Assembly: GCF_002080045.1 (NCBI RefSeq)
Contig: NZ_MUIN01000007.1
Span: forward strand, 400,421-464,420
Source: Pseudomonas sp. Bc-h
Lineage (GTDB): Bacteria > Pseudomonadota > Gammaproteobacteria > Pseudomonadales > Pseudomonadaceae
Length of the DNA: 64,000 bases
Direction of reading: 5' to 3'
A program made the position numbers and the translations under genes. Shown here in pieces: positions 43,776 to 53,025 of this stretch. Positions within the stretch are counted from its first letter, which is position 1. Each line of letters opens with the position of its first letter. Below the pieces are notes generated by a model that worked only from the letters and a program-made list of their open reading frames with translations, made no database searches and was not told where the DNA came from.

Positions 43776-43902
43776 GACGGGAAAACGCTCCTGCTGAGTC
43801 AAAGGGCGTCATAGTGCATCGCGGGGCTCGATGGGTAAAGCCCGAGAAATCGAGATACCTGGCACCAAAGCAGTACACGGCGAGCATTAAATTGATTGCT
43901 AT

Positions 43903-43922
43903 ATATATGGATATCCGTATAT
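43903..43922. promoter_or_regulatory. ArsR operator candidate upstream of arsR
   Basis: ATATATGGATATCCGTATAT is palindromic apart from one mismatched pair, centred on GGATATCC, and lies 30 bases before the arsR start. Metal-sensing ArsR proteins bind such AT-rich dyads over the promoter. The form resembles, but differs from, the electrophile-type ArsR site at 14182. Confidence 0.6.
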
Positions 43923-43951
43923 TCGCTTTAACACATTCTTGAGTCTTCGCA

Positions 43952-44299
43952 ATGCTGCCTCCTCCCGAGATATTCAAGTGTCTTTCCGATGAGACCCGGT
44001 TACGCGCCACGCTGCTGATTGCCCGGGAAGGCGAGCTGTGTGTGTGCGAACTGATGTGCGCCCTCAACGACAGCCAGCCTAAAATTTCGCGGCACCTTGC
44101 CCAACTCCGAAGCTGTGGCCTGCTGCTGGACCGACGCCAGGGTCAATGGGTGTATTACCGACTGAACCCTGAGTTACCCGATTGGGCTCATGCGGTTTTA
44201 CAGGTAACACTGCAGGCCAACGTTCACTGGCTGGAAGCGAGCACTGCCAGACTCGCAGCCATGAGCGAGCGACCGATCAATAACGCAGCGTGCTGCTGA
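43952..44299 (+). CDS. arsR: Arsenic-responsive repressor ArsR
   Basis: 115 aa, winged HTH (FKCLSDETRLRATLLI; DSQPKISRHLAQLRSCGLLL; GQWVYYRLN). The metalloid-binding motif ELCVCEL with C30 and C32 is present at the start of the alpha-3 helix, which defines the arsenite-sensing subgroup. It heads an operon with arsC (10-base gap) and arsH (12-base gap). The tail carries a CC pair at the end that might add a ligand. Confidence 0.92.
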   Translation: MLPPPEIFKCLSDETRLRATLLIAREGELCVCELMCALNDSQPKISRHLAQLRSCGLLLDRRQGQWVYYRLNPELPDWAHAVLQVTLQANVHWLEASTARLAAMSERPINNAACC

Positions 44300-44309
44300 A
44301 GGAGTCCTT

Positions 44310-44780
44310 ATGCAGATTTTGTTCATGTGTACGGCCAACAGCTGCCGCAGCATTCTGTCCGAGGCCATGTTCAATCATCTGGCACCCGTCGGCTTTGAGG
44401 CCGTCAGTGCCGGCAGCTTTCCCAAGGGCCAGGTGCTTCCTCAAAGTCTGGTCACCCTGCAATCAGCCGGGATTTCTATCCAGGGCCTGGCAAGCAAGGG
44501 CAACGAAGCGTTCGAAGCTTCCCCGCCGGACATCGTCATCACTGTTTGCGACAAGGCAGCGAACGAGGCGTGTCCGGTCTATTTCGGACCTGCGCTCAAG
44601 GCCCATTGGGGCTTGTCAGATCCGTCCGAAGTCATTGGCGATCAGGCAACTGTTTCGGCCGCTTTCGTTATCACGCTCAAGCACATTGAAACCCGTTGCA
44701 GAGCGTTTCTGGCCCTGCCTTTCGATCAACTTGATCGCAACGCATTGAAGCGGGAACTCGACCGCATCGGCGCACTTTGA
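44310..44780 (+). CDS. arsC: Arsenate reductase, low-molecular-weight phosphatase type
   Basis: 156 aa. The P loop C7-x5-R13 (MCTANSCRS) is that of low-molecular-weight tyrosine phosphatases, and two further cysteines, C80 and C88 (VCDKAANEACPV), are placed as in the thioredoxin-coupled arsenate reductase of the B. subtilis type. It reduces arsenate to arsenite in the cytosol through a C7-C80-C88 disulfide relay. It lies between arsR and arsH. No arsenite exporter gene stands where arsB or acr3 normally does. Confidence 0.92.
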   Translation: MQILFMCTANSCRSILSEAMFNHLAPVGFEAVSAGSFPKGQVLPQSLVTLQSAGISIQGLASKGNEAFEASPPDIVITVCDKAANEACPVYFGPALKAHWGLSDPSEVIGDQATVSAAFVITLKHIETRCRAFLALPFDQLDRNALKRELDRIGAL

Positions 44781-44792
44781 CTGGAGCCCCTC

Positions 44793-45488
44793 ATGTCAAC
44801 CTCGCTACCCAACCTCGATGACTCATTGATCAAGTCTCCCCGTGAGCAGCACGGCGATCAGCACAAACCCAGAATCCTGCTGTTGTATGGATCTACCCGT
44901 ACCCGATCCTTCAGTCGGCTGCTCACTGAAGAAGCCGCCAGACTGCTCGAACACTTCGGCGCCGAGACGCGCATCTTCAATCCTTCCGGCCTGCCTCTTC
45001 CAGACGACGCGCCAAGCGATCACCCCAAGGTTCAGGAACTGCTCGAGCTGATGCAATGGTCAGAGGGGCAAGTCTGGTGCTCCCCGGAGCGTCACGGCGC
45101 CATGTCCGCCGTGTTCAAGGCACAGATTGACTGGGTGCCGCTGACCCTGGGTGCCATCCGGCCCACTCAAGGCAAGACCCTTGCAGTGATGCAGGTCAGT
45201 GGCGGCTCGCAGACATTCAACGTGGTCAATCAACTTCGCGTGTTGGGGCGCTGGATGCGTATGTTCACCATCCCCAACCAGTCATCGGTGCCCAAGGCGT
45301 ATCTCGAATTCGACGATAACAACCGCATGAAACCTTCTTCGTTGTATGACCGGGTGGTGGACGTCATGGAGGAGCTGGTGAAGTTCACACTGTTGCTACG
45401 CGAACGACCCGACCTGGTTGACCGCTATTCGGAACGCAAGGAATCGGCGGAAGAACTGACACGGCGGGTCAACCAGCGCTCTATCTGA
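44793..45488 (+). CDS. arsH: Arsenical resistance flavoprotein ArsH
   Basis: 231-aa NADPH-dependent FMN reductase. Phosphate-binding loop [20 protein letters not shown], the segment [20 protein letters not shown], and the ArsH-specific tail ([20 protein letters not shown]) are clear. ArsH oxidises trivalent organoarsenicals such as methylarsenite to less toxic pentavalent forms and also reduces quinones. It is the last gene of the arsRCH unit. Confidence 0.94.
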   Translation: MSTSLPNLDDSLIKSPREQHGDQHKPRILLLYGSTRTRSFSRLLTEEAARLLEHFGAETRIFNPSGLPLPDDAPSDHPKVQELLELMQWSEGQVWCSPERHGAMSAVFKAQIDWVPLTLGAIRPTQGKTLAVMQVSGGSQTFNVVNQLRVLGRWMRMFTIPNQSSVPKAYLEFDDNNRMKPSSLYDRVVDVMEELVKFTLLLRERPDLVDRYSERKESAEELTRRVNQRSI

Positions 45489-45593
45489 ATCAGGTCTCGG
45501 GGGCGCGGGTTTTCGGTCACGAACTCCCCGGTTCGCGGGTTCGCTCCAAAGACCACGAATCCGGACAGCCGCAAAATGCGATCTTGCCGAGCT

Positions 45594-46526
45594 TCATGAG
45601 CTGCCCGCCCCCGTCACGGCATTGCGTGGGGGTTGGCCGCCACACTTGCCCTCCTCCTCAAGCCAGGCGCGAAACAGCATCACGGTGTCATCCGACAGCT
45701 TCTCCAGCGGCACATAAGTGCAGTAGCTGCGTGACGCCAGGCGGGGTTCGGCGAATGGCATCACCAGCCGCCCCGCTGCCAGATCGCTGGACACCAGCGC
45801 CGTGGGGCCCATCGCAATGCCCAGGCCATCGATGGCTGCTTGCAGGGTCAGGTAGAAGTGGTCGAACACCACAGCGGCGGCTGGTTTGAGGGCAGGAATG
45901 TGGGCGCTCGCCAGCCAGTCAGGCCAGAGCCTGGGCAGGCTTGATGTGTGCAGCAACGTGTGTTGCTTGATGTCTTCAGGGGTTTGAAGCGCCAGGCGCT
46001 GCAACAGCGCCGGGCTGCAGACCGGGATTCTTTCCTCGAACAGGAACGGGCGCGTCTCGTAGCCGTAGAGCGTGTCCGGGCCACCGCGAATCACGATGTC
46101 GCAGGGCTCCTTCAAACGCTCCACGGCTTTGTTCGAGGTCTGGATCTGGACTTCGATGCCGGGGTATTGAGCGCGGAAGGTTTCGAGTCTTGGCACCAGC
46201 CAGCGTAAGGTGAACGTCGCAGGGGCGCTCACCGACAGCGTGCGAGGGATCGAACCGGGAGCGCCGAACTTGGCGGTCGCCAGCGAAAGCTGCTCGAACA
46301 GCGGGCCGACTTCCGCCAGATAACCCTTGGCCGCCGGGGTCAGCAGCACTCGCCGGTTGTGCCGTTCGAACAACGGCGCACCGAGCCAGTCTTCCAGCAA
46401 ACGCACGCTCTGGCTGATTGCCCCTTGGGTGACGTGCAGTTCCACCGCCGCGTCCTTGAAACTGCCGAGCCGTCCGGCAGCCTCGAAAGCCCTGAGCGCA
46501 TTGAGAGGTGGCAGTAGTCGCTTCAT
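45594..46526 (-). CDS. LysR-family regulator, GcvA-like
   Basis: 310 aa. The GcvA-type start MKRLLPPLNALRAFEAAGRL leads the HTH (AVELHVTQGAISQSVRLLED). The effector domain (about 90-295) has LSVSAPATFTLRWLVPRL and AIDGLGIAMGPTALVSSDLA. ATG 46526 is preferred to the frame start at 46607 and to ATG 46532 because it gives the standard N terminus. It is divergent from the EamA-family exporter at 46675 and probably controls it. Confidence 0.88.
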   Translation of the reverse strand: MKRLLPPLNALRAFEAAGRLGSFKDAAVELHVTQGAISQSVRLLEDWLGAPLFERHNRRVLLTPAAKGYLAEVGPLFEQLSLATAKFGAPGSIPRTLSVSAPATFTLRWLVPRLETFRAQYPGIEVQIQTSNKAVERLKEPCDIVIRGGPDTLYGYETRPFLFEERIPVCSPALLQRLALQTPEDIKQHTLLHTSSLPRLWPDWLASAHIPALKPAAAVVFDHFYLTLQAAIDGLGIAMGPTALVSSDLAAGRLVMPFAEPRLASRSYCTYVPLEKLSDDTVMLFRAWLEEEGKCGGQPPRNAVTGAGSS

Positions 46527-46674
46527 TCGCATTAGTTCTTTTGATGTGAGCGGGCAATTTATCTGGTTTGTCAGCGTGCTCCAAGATAGATATTTTGCTG
46601 ATCTCAACGATCTTTCGGCCAGTGCCTAACGCGTGGCCTGCGATCCTTCACGCAACTTCACTCTGGAAAACTCC

Positions 46675-47517
46675 ATGCTCAGCGCCGCCGGCGGTTTCGT
46701 TCTTCTTGCTGCGATCCTTCACGCGAGCTGGAACGCCATGCTGCATGGCAACCGCGACCGCTATCTGTCGATGACCTGGATGAGCATTGTCATCGCCATC
46801 GTCTCGACGCTGGTGGTCGCGGTCCTCCCCTTGCCAGCCTCGGACGCATGGCCCTTCATCATTGCCTCCGGTCTGGTGCATATCGTCTACAACATGAGCC
46901 TGATCCGCTCGTATCGGCGCAGCGATCTGTCGGTGGCCTACGCCATCGCCCGAGGCTCGTCGCCACTTCTGGTCACGTTAGGCGCGGCGCTGTTTGCGCG
47001 GGAGGCGATCAGCCCGGTACATGCGCTGGGGATTGCGCTGATCTCCGGCGGCATTCTCACCCTTGCCCTGCTCGACAAGCACGTGACTCGCGCCGACATG
47101 CTGGCTGCGCTGTCCACCGGTGCGATCATCGCGCTGTACACCGTGATCGACGGCCTCGGCGTGCGGCAATCCGGCGGCCAGGCCGTGGCCTACACCGCGT
47201 GGATGTTCATGTTCTATTGGTTGATGCCGGTGCTGTTCGTCGCCAGTCGCGGGCTCCCTGCGTTGCTGAGCCCGATCCGCACCCACCCCGCGTCCGTCGG
47301 CACATCGCTGGTGGGCGGGCTGGTGTCGATCGGCGCGTACGGCATCGTGATCTGGGCGATGCAGTCCGGGGCGATGGGTGGGGTGTCGGCGCTGCGCGAG
47401 ACCAGCGTGGTGTTCGCGGCGCTGATCGGTCGGCTGTTTCTGGGCGAAGCCATGAGCGCAAAACGCTGGGCGGTCTGCGCGGTAGTGGCGGCCGGCGCGG
47501 TGTGCCTGGGGCTGTAG
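46675..47517 (+). CDS. EamA/DMT-superfamily transporter
   Basis: 280 aa with about ten membrane segments in two EamA repeats (first repeat from FVLLAAILHASWNAMLHGNR, second from AALSTGAIIALYTVIDGLGV). The block MGGVSALRETSVVFAALIGR near helix 9 and FLGEAMSAKRW before helix 10 are typical. Relatives export amino acids or drugs. ATG 46675 begins directly at helix 1; an upstream in-frame ATG at 46633 adds a non-membranous lead. It is paired with the divergent GcvA-like regulator. Confidence 0.88.
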   Translation: MLSAAGGFVLLAAILHASWNAMLHGNRDRYLSMTWMSIVIAIVSTLVVAVLPLPASDAWPFIIASGLVHIVYNMSLIRSYRRSDLSVAYAIARGSSPLLVTLGAALFAREAISPVHALGIALISGGILTLALLDKHVTRADMLAALSTGAIIALYTVIDGLGVRQSGGQAVAYTAWMFMFYWLMPVLFVASRGLPALLSPIRTHPASVGTSLVGGLVSIGAYGIVIWAMQSGAMGGVSALRETSVVFAALIGRLFLGEAMSAKRWAVCAVVAAGAVCLGL

Positions 47518-47525
47518 CGGTCGGG

Positions 47526-48026
47526 TCAGGCCTTGGGGAGGTCCATGACCATTTCGTGCCAGGCCATCCCGCCGTGGTCGGACGGCGACGGCTTGACGTA
47601 GCGATAACCCATGCGTTCATAGAGCGGCACGTGGCGCTCCTTGCACATCAGGTGGATCGTCTCCTTGTGCAGCGCCGTCATGCGCTGCACGAACTCGCGC
47701 ATCAACAGCTTCGAATAGCCTTTGCCTTGCTGCGCCGTGTCCACCACCACGGACATGATCACCACGTTCGGCGCTTCGGCCGAATGCCCCACCAGTTCCT
47801 TGAACGCCTCGTCGGACATCACCACTTCTTGGGCGCAGCCACTGTTGATGAAGCCGACGATATGCCCTGCGTCTTCCAGGATCAGAAACCCTTGCGGGTA
47901 TTGCGCGATGCGGGTCTTGATCTTCGCCAGCGTCGCCGCCTCATCGCCCTCGTATGCACTGGACTCAATCTCATGGCAGCGCACCGCGTCAGACGGCACG
48001 GCATTACGAAAACGCAGGGTGGACAT
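47526..48026 (-). CDS. GNAT acetyltransferase, arylalkylamine-type
   Basis: 166 aa. GNAT motifs: VVIMSVVVDTAQQGKGYSKL (QxxGxG/S loop for acetyl-CoA), MCKERHVPLYERMGYRYVKP at the C-terminal half. The N-terminal ESSAYEGDEAATLAKIKTRI and the SPSDHGGMAWHEMVMDL end recall bacterial relatives of arylalkylamine N-acetyltransferases, which acetylate biogenic amines; this is a resemblance, not proof. Its 3' end faces that of the exporter, 8 bases apart. Confidence 0.82.
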   Translation of the reverse strand: MSTLRFRNAVPSDAVRCHEIESSAYEGDEAATLAKIKTRIAQYPQGFLILEDAGHIVGFINSGCAQEVVMSDEAFKELVGHSAEAPNVVIMSVVVDTAQQGKGYSKLLMREFVQRMTALHKETIHLMCKERHVPLYERMGYRYVKPSPSDHGGMAWHEMVMDLPKA

Positions 48027-48078
48027 GGCTGTTCCTTGTTTTGAGGTCGGTTCGCAGGGTTGCCCGAGGCATTGTCCA

Positions 48079-48113
48079 CATTGAACCGGGATATGCCAGA
48101 TCCCGGTTCAATG
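48079..48113. terminator. Strong 14-bp stem-loop between MBL and GNAT genes
   Basis: Perfect 14-bp arms CATTGAACCGGGAT (48079-48092) and ATCCCGGTTCAATG (48100-48113) with a 7-base loop. A TTTT run follows on the plus strand only. Minus-strand transcription from the MBL gene must pass it before the GNAT gene. It may be a terminator, or an mRNA-stabilising or processing hairpin. Confidence 0.55.
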
Positions 48114-48186
48114 TTTTCGCCAGAGCCCGTTACTGCGCTCGACTCGACCTCACCGCCGGCCTACCGAACCCGATTTCGATACTCGA

Positions 48187-49152
48187 TCAGTAATCCCAGA
48201 ACGCCGCGACCCAACGAAACGCATCGCCGTCCACAGCCACACGGCCCACCGAAGGGAATGGCAAGTGGGTAGCAACCAGCAGTTCGCCGGTCGCCGCCGC
48301 CTCTTGCATCAGGCGAACACGAACGCGCACCGCTTCTTCAGGGTCATGCTCGAAACCGTTGTGCCAGTCAGGATGCTCGAACGCCACCGGGAACAGCGCG
48401 TCACCCGCAAAAACCAGACGCTCGCCGCCGGACCTCACATAGACCACGCTGTGGCCCGGCGTGTGGCCACCGGTGAGCTTGACTGTCACACCTGGCGCCA
48501 CTTCGTACTCGTCGTCGAAGGTGCGCACCTTGCTGCGGTAGGCGTCGATGAATTGCCGGGCGGTCGAACGCAGCACATCCGGCACGGGCTCTGGCATCGT
48601 CGTTTGGGTGAAATCCGGCGCTTCCCAGAACGCGACCTCAACTGCCGCGACGTGGATGCGCACGTCCGGATGCAGCCGACTTTTCACATCGTCGACCAGC
48701 AGCCCGCCGATATGGTCCATGTGCATGTGGGTGATGACGATATCGGTCACCGCGCCAAGATCGATTCCTGCCGCCGCCAGGCGCCTCGGGAACTGCCCGG
48801 CGCGGGGGAAGCCCGGGAACTGCCCGCCAAGCCCGGCGTCGACGAGGATGGTCTTGTCGCCGCTGCGCACCACCAGCACGTTCAGCGCCCAGTCGAAAGC
48901 GTCCGGGCCGAGGAACATCTCCTTGAACCAGGCGGCGCGGGCTGCCGGGTCGGCGTTGGTGGACATGGTCGACGTCGGCAGCGGCAGGACGCCGTCGCTG
49001 ACCACCATCACCTCGATTTCGCCGATCCGTAGCGCATAACGCGAGGGCACCAGGTCCTCGACTTTCGATCCGCCGAAGTCCGAGATGCTGTTGATGTTGG
49101 ACGCATTGCGCACGCCGTCCGTGTGGGTCGAATAATCCATCTGCTGGGCCAT
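48187..49152 (-). CDS. Metallo-beta-lactamase-fold hydrolase
   Basis: 321 aa. The zinc-binding motif HMHMDHIGG, the following His in the VAAVEVAFW region, GGHTPGHSVVY and the Asp in VFAGDALFP are all present, so a dinuclear metal site is expected. The N-terminal 45 residues lead into RIGEIEVMVVSDG. No signal peptide is seen. Members near this branch hydrolyse lactones or phosphoesters; no substrate is assignable. A ribosome site is not obvious at ATG 49152, but the protein aligns from the start without gaps. Confidence 0.88.
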   Translation of the reverse strand: MAQQMDYSTHTDGVRNASNINSISDFGGSKVEDLVPSRYALRIGEIEVMVVSDGVLPLPTSTMSTNADPAARAAWFKEMFLGPDAFDWALNVLVVRSGDKTILVDAGLGGQFPGFPRAGQFPRRLAAAGIDLGAVTDIVITHMHMDHIGGLLVDDVKSRLHPDVRIHVAAVEVAFWEAPDFTQTTMPEPVPDVLRSTARQFIDAYRSKVRTFDDEYEVAPGVTVKLTGGHTPGHSVVYVRSGGERLVFAGDALFPVAFEHPDWHNGFEHDPEEAVRVRVRLMQEAAATGELLVATHLPFPSVGRVAVDGDAFRWVAAFWDY

Positions 49153-49503
49153 GCTCGCTCACCTCTTGTCAGGGTCAAGGTTCTCGGGCGTGCGCCGTTC
49201 TCTCGTTGCGAAAGTGGCGTATCGCGTTGAGAACGAGTGTGCATCGCCCGACAATCGGCCCGATACATACTCAGGTATAGAAATGCGCGCCATGAACATG
49301 ATTGCCAAAAGCGAACATGAAGGCTTGGCGCAGCCAAAAGGCACCGACAGGAAATATCCCCCCACCCGGTGAATTATTTTGCAACGTCTCGTATCTGATC
49401 CAGAGTAACCCGTGCCACCAAATCGCTAGCGTTAGAAAACCTGACACTCAGGTCATCGGCGCTACCGGTTTGCGGCAAGGAAGATCAGCGACAGGGAATC
49501 GGT
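49153..49503. other. Intergenic region upstream of proP
   Basis: 351 bases between divergent genes. No ORF with a good start is present. It must hold the promoters of proP and of the MBL-fold gene; in enteric bacteria proP is driven by osmotic and stationary-phase promoters, but I could not place the boxes here with confidence. Confidence 0.5.
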
Positions 49504-51006
49504 ATGAAATCACGTAAGAAAAGCGTCAGTCCCATCGGGCTGAACGACATCACCATCGTCGACGACGCCAAGATGCGCAAGGCGATCACCGCCGCCGCGC
49601 TGGGCAACGCGATGGAATGGTTCGACTTCGGCGTCTATGGCTTCGTCGCCTATGTGCTGGGCAAGGTGTTCTTCCCCGGCGCTGACCCCGGCGTCCAAAT
49701 GATCGCCGCATTGGCGACCTTCTCGGTACCGTTCCTGATCCGCCCGCTCGGCGGTTTGTTCTTCGGGGCGCTGGGCGACAAGTACGGCCGACAGAAAGTC
49801 CTCGCCGCCACCATCGTGATCATGTCTTTGAGCACGACTGCCATTGGCCTGATCCCCTCGTACGACTCCATTGGCATCTGGGCGCCGATTCTGCTGCTGC
49901 TCGCCAAAATGGCCCAGGGCTTCTCGGTCGGTGGCGAATACACAGGCGCCTCGATCTTCGTCGCCGAATATGCGCCGGACCGCAAACGCGGCTTCCTCGG
50001 CAGTTGGCTGGATTTCGGCTCGATCGCGGGCTTCGTGCTCGGCGCCGGCATCGTGGTGATGATTTCTGCGGTGATTGGCGAGGACCAGTTCCAGGAATGG
50101 GGCTGGCGTCTGCCCTTCTTCCTGGCCCTGCCGTTGGGCATGCTCGGGCTGTACCTGCGTAATGCCCTCGAAGAAACCCCGGCTTTCCAGCAGCATGTGG
50201 AAAAACTCGAACAGGGTGATCGCGAGGGCCTGTCAGCGGGGCCGAAAGTGTCGTTCAAAGAGGTCGCGACCAAACACTGGCGCAGCCTGATCACGTGTAT
50301 CGGCATCGTCGTGGCGACCAACGTCACTTATTACATGCTGTTGACGTACATGCCCAGCTACCTGTCGCACAACCTGCATTACAGCGAAAACCGTGGGGTG
50401 CTGATCATCATCGCGATCATGGTCGGCATGTTGTTCGTGCAGCCATTGATCGGCTTCATCAGCGACAAGATCGGACGCAGACCTTTCATCATCGTCGGCA
50501 GCATCGCGCTGTTAATTCTCGCCATTCCGGCGTTCATGCTGATCATCAGCGGCAAGATCGGGCTGATCTTCGCCGGCTTGCTGATACTGGCGGTGGTTCT
50601 CAACTTCTTCATCGGTGTGATGGCTTCAACGCTCCCGGCCATGTTCCCCACCCACATCCGCTATAGCGCTCTGGCCAGTGCATTCAACGTCTCGGTGTTG
50701 ATCGCAGGCCTGACCCCGACGCTGGCTGCGTGGCTGGTAGAAACCACCGAAAACCTCTACATGCCCGCCTACTACCTGATGGTGGTTGCCGTGATTGGTC
50801 TGGTGACAGGTTTGACCATGAAAGAGACTGCGAACAAGCCATTGCGCGGCGCGGCCCCGGCGGCTTCCAACATCGAGGAAGCTAAAGAACTGCTTGAGGA
50901 TTATCACGACAACATTGAGCAGAAGATCGAAGACATCGACGCTCAGATCGCTGAGCTGGAAGCCAAACGCAAGGATCTGGCCCAGCAGCATCCCCGGATC
51001 GACTGA
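49504..51006 (+). CDS. proP: Proline/betaine:proton symporter ProP
   Basis: 500 aa with 12 membrane segments. It aligns along its whole length with enteric ProP, including VDDAKMRKAITAAALGNAME, WFDFGVYGFVAYVLGKVFFP, GDKYGRQKVLA between helices 2 and 3, and EETPAFQQHVEKLEQGDREG in the central loop. The C-terminal cytosolic coiled coil (ELLEDYHDNIEQKIEDIDAQ, then IAELEAKRKDL), which tunes the osmotic activation point in E. coli ProP, is also present. It imports proline, glycine betaine and ectoine under hyperosmotic stress. Confidence 0.95.
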   Translation: MKSRKKSVSPIGLNDITIVDDAKMRKAITAAALGNAMEWFDFGVYGFVAYVLGKVFFPGADPGVQMIAALATFSVPFLIRPLGGLFFGALGDKYGRQKVLAATIVIMSLSTTAIGLIPSYDSIGIWAPILLLLAKMAQGFSVGGEYTGASIFVAEYAPDRKRGFLGSWLDFGSIAGFVLGAGIVVMISAVIGEDQFQEWGWRLPFFLALPLGMLGLYLRNALEETPAFQQHVEKLEQGDREGLSAGPKVSFKEVATKHWRSLITCIGIVVATNVTYYMLLTYMPSYLSHNLHYSENRGVLIIIAIMVGMLFVQPLIGFISDKIGRRPFIIVGSIALLILAIPAFMLIISGKIGLIFAGLLILAVVLNFFIGVMASTLPAMFPTHIRYSALASAFNVSVLIAGLTPTLAAWLVETTENLYMPAYYLMVVAVIGLVTGLTMKETANKPLRGAAPAASNIEEAKELLEDYHDNIEQKIEDIDAQIAELEAKRKDLAQQHPRID

Positions 51007-51061
51007 TCGGGGATAAAGGCTACAAAACAGGGTGAGCCGCGAAGATCGCGCGCCTTCGCAC

Positions 51062-52018
51062 TCACCCGATGATCTGCGCATACACCGATTTATCGACGTT
51101 CGCGCCGGACAGAATGACCCCCACCTTTTTCCCCCTCATCGCCTCTCGCTCCTGCATCAGCGCGGCCAGAGAGGCCGCGCCCGCGCCTTCTGCCAGGTTG
51201 TGGGTGTCGGTGTAATAGACGCACATCGCCTCTCGAATCTGTTCTTCGCTGACCGAGACGATGCGCTCGGCACCTTCAGCGTAAACGGCGAACGCTTCAG
51301 GAATGGGCTTACGTACTGCGAGGCCATCGGCAAAGGTGTTTGCCGAGGCGGTTTCGCGCAGTGACCCCGTCTCGAACGATTGTTTAGCAGCATCCGCTTG
51401 CGTTGAGACGACGCCCACCACCCGGGTTTTCAGCCCCAGCGCGTCGCGCGCGGCGATCACTGCGCAAATCCCCGAACCACAGCCGATCGGCACATATACG
51501 GTGTCAAGGTCCGGCGCTGCGCTGAACAGCTCCAGCGCATAGGTCGCCACGCCTTTGACCAACTCACTGTGAAATGGCGGCACCAGATACAGCCCATGCA
51601 CCTGGGCCAGGCGTGCAGCCTCCTCACGAGCTTCGTCGAAATCACGGCCAAACTCGACCAGTTCGCCGCCAAAGGCGCGCATGGCATTGTTCTTTTCAAT
51701 CGAATTCCCTTCAGGGACCACGATCAATGCTCTCAAACCCAGCGCGGCCGCTGCCATCGCCAGACTCTGTCCATGATTGCCGCGCGTGGCCGTGACAATA
51801 CCCTTCGCCTGCGGATGCTCGCGCTTGAGCCAGTGCATGAAGGTGATCCCACCGCGCACCTTGAATGCCCCGGTCGGGGTGTGGTTTTCATGCTTGACCC
51901 ACACGCTGCAACCCAACCGCTCAGCCAGCAACGGCCAAGGGTATTGCGCGGTGGCTGGCATGACTTCATAAACCTGCCGGGCTGCCTGTTCGATGTCTTC
52001 ACGGGTCAATGTGTGCAT
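51062..52018 (-). CDS. Threonine/serine dehydratase-like PLP enzyme
   Basis: 318-aa fold type II PLP enzyme. Schiff-base lysine in NHTPTGAFKVRGG, phosphate-cup glycines in VPIGCGSGICAVIAA, and the SGANVD motif at the C terminus fit threonine dehydratases. There is no C-terminal ACT domain, so it is the catabolic/unregulated type. GGAAGG lies five bases before ATG 52018; the frame upstream to 52126 is not used. It deaminates threonine or serine to a keto acid, or a related hydroxyamino acid. It is divergent from an AraC-family gene at 52125. Confidence 0.88.
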   Translation of the reverse strand: MHTLTREDIEQAARQVYEVMPATAQYPWPLLAERLGCSVWVKHENHTPTGAFKVRGGITFMHWLKREHPQAKGIVTATRGNHGQSLAMAAAALGLRALIVVPEGNSIEKNNAMRAFGGELVEFGRDFDEAREEAARLAQVHGLYLVPPFHSELVKGVATYALELFSAAPDLDTVYVPIGCGSGICAVIAARDALGLKTRVVGVVSTQADAAKQSFETGSLRETASANTFADGLAVRKPIPEAFAVYAEGAERIVSVSEEQIREAMCVYYTDTHNLAEGAGAASLAALMQEREAMRGKKVGVILSGANVDKSVYAQIIG

Positions 52019-52124
52019 GGGTTGCCTTCCAGAGGTTTTGCGCCAGTCTAGCCAGGTGGTCAGCCCCATGGCTTTCAAAAAACTGACCTGACTTTTCCAC
52101 CCGCGCTTGACTACTATGCTGTGC

Positions 52125-52925
52125 ATGAGCCGTCGAACGCATTCGTCATCATCTCCTCCAGCCGAACCGGTCCGCCGTGTCGAGGCAGGGCCGTGGACGA
52201 TCGAATTGCTTCCCGGCAGCGCATACGCAGCCCGTTATGTCGCATCGCAATCGGCCATCGGCTTCGCCTTCGACAGCCAGCGCGGCCTGCATGCCATTGG
52301 CAGCGACCGCGTACTGCCCTTCCACGCGATGCCCAATGGGCTGGCATTCGTCCCGGCCGGTTGTGACGTGTTGTCTGAATCGCCCACCGGCGGAGAATAC
52401 TTGCGCGTGATCCGCAACGACGGCCTTGCGTTGACGGGCGATCACGCGTTCAACAACCGCATCGACCCACAGGCCACGCAACTCGCATCAAGAATGCGCA
52501 GGGCGCTGTTGCAAGGCGCGGTCGATGACGATTGGGAAGCCTGGGCCCTCTCGCTGGCGGAACGCGCGCACGATCTCCAAGCCCTGCCGACACCGCCCCA
52601 TGGTTCGATAACCGCGAGCCGCATGCGCCTGCTCGATGAGTTCGTCGATGCGGGTCTGCAAGGCCCGATGAGCGTGCAGGCGATGGCGCACTTGCTGGGG
52701 TTGTCCGAGGGGTACTTCATGCGCGCCTTCAAGAACGCTACCGGGCAAAGCCCGCACCGTTATCTGATCGACCGCAGGCTGGCAAAGGCGCGCACCTTGA
52801 TGCGCGACTCGTGCGCCAGACTCGTGGAGATCGCCCTGATCTGCGGCTTCAACTCCCAGGCGCACATGGCAACCGCTTTCAGACAGCGGCTTGGTGTCAG
52901 CCCGACTCAATTGCGCAACGGATAA
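52125..52925 (+). CDS. AraC-family transcriptional regulator
   Basis: 266 aa. N-terminal effector region (about 20-150, GPWTIELLPGSAYAARYVAS) and AraC HTH domain about 165-265 (MSVQAMAHLLGLSEGYFMRA; ARLVEIALICGFNSQAHMAT; FRQRLGVSPTQLR). ATG 52125 begins within 110 bases of the divergent dehydratase start, so control of that gene is likely. The ligand may be an amino acid, but nothing in the sequence shows this. Confidence 0.87.
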   Translation: MSRRTHSSSSPPAEPVRRVEAGPWTIELLPGSAYAARYVASQSAIGFAFDSQRGLHAIGSDRVLPFHAMPNGLAFVPAGCDVLSESPTGGEYLRVIRNDGLALTGDHAFNNRIDPQATQLASRMRRALLQGAVDDDWEAWALSLAERAHDLQALPTPPHGSITASRMRLLDEFVDAGLQGPMSVQAMAHLLGLSEGYFMRAFKNATGQSPHRYLIDRRLAKARTLMRDSCARLVEIALICGFNSQAHMATAFRQRLGVSPTQLRNG

Positions 52926-53025
52926 AGCTCCAGCCTGCCAGGTTCGTCGGCCGTCTTTTCCACCTGCAATCTCGCGAACCCTTTCAAGCTGATAACATTG
53001 CGACGTTCACCCCCGAGTAGACAAC

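Noticed and set aside
46848..48044. 398-aa plus-strand open frame
   Set aside because: Out-of-frame shadow of the EamA exporter and antisense to the GNAT gene; composition is His/Arg/Gly-rich without motifs.
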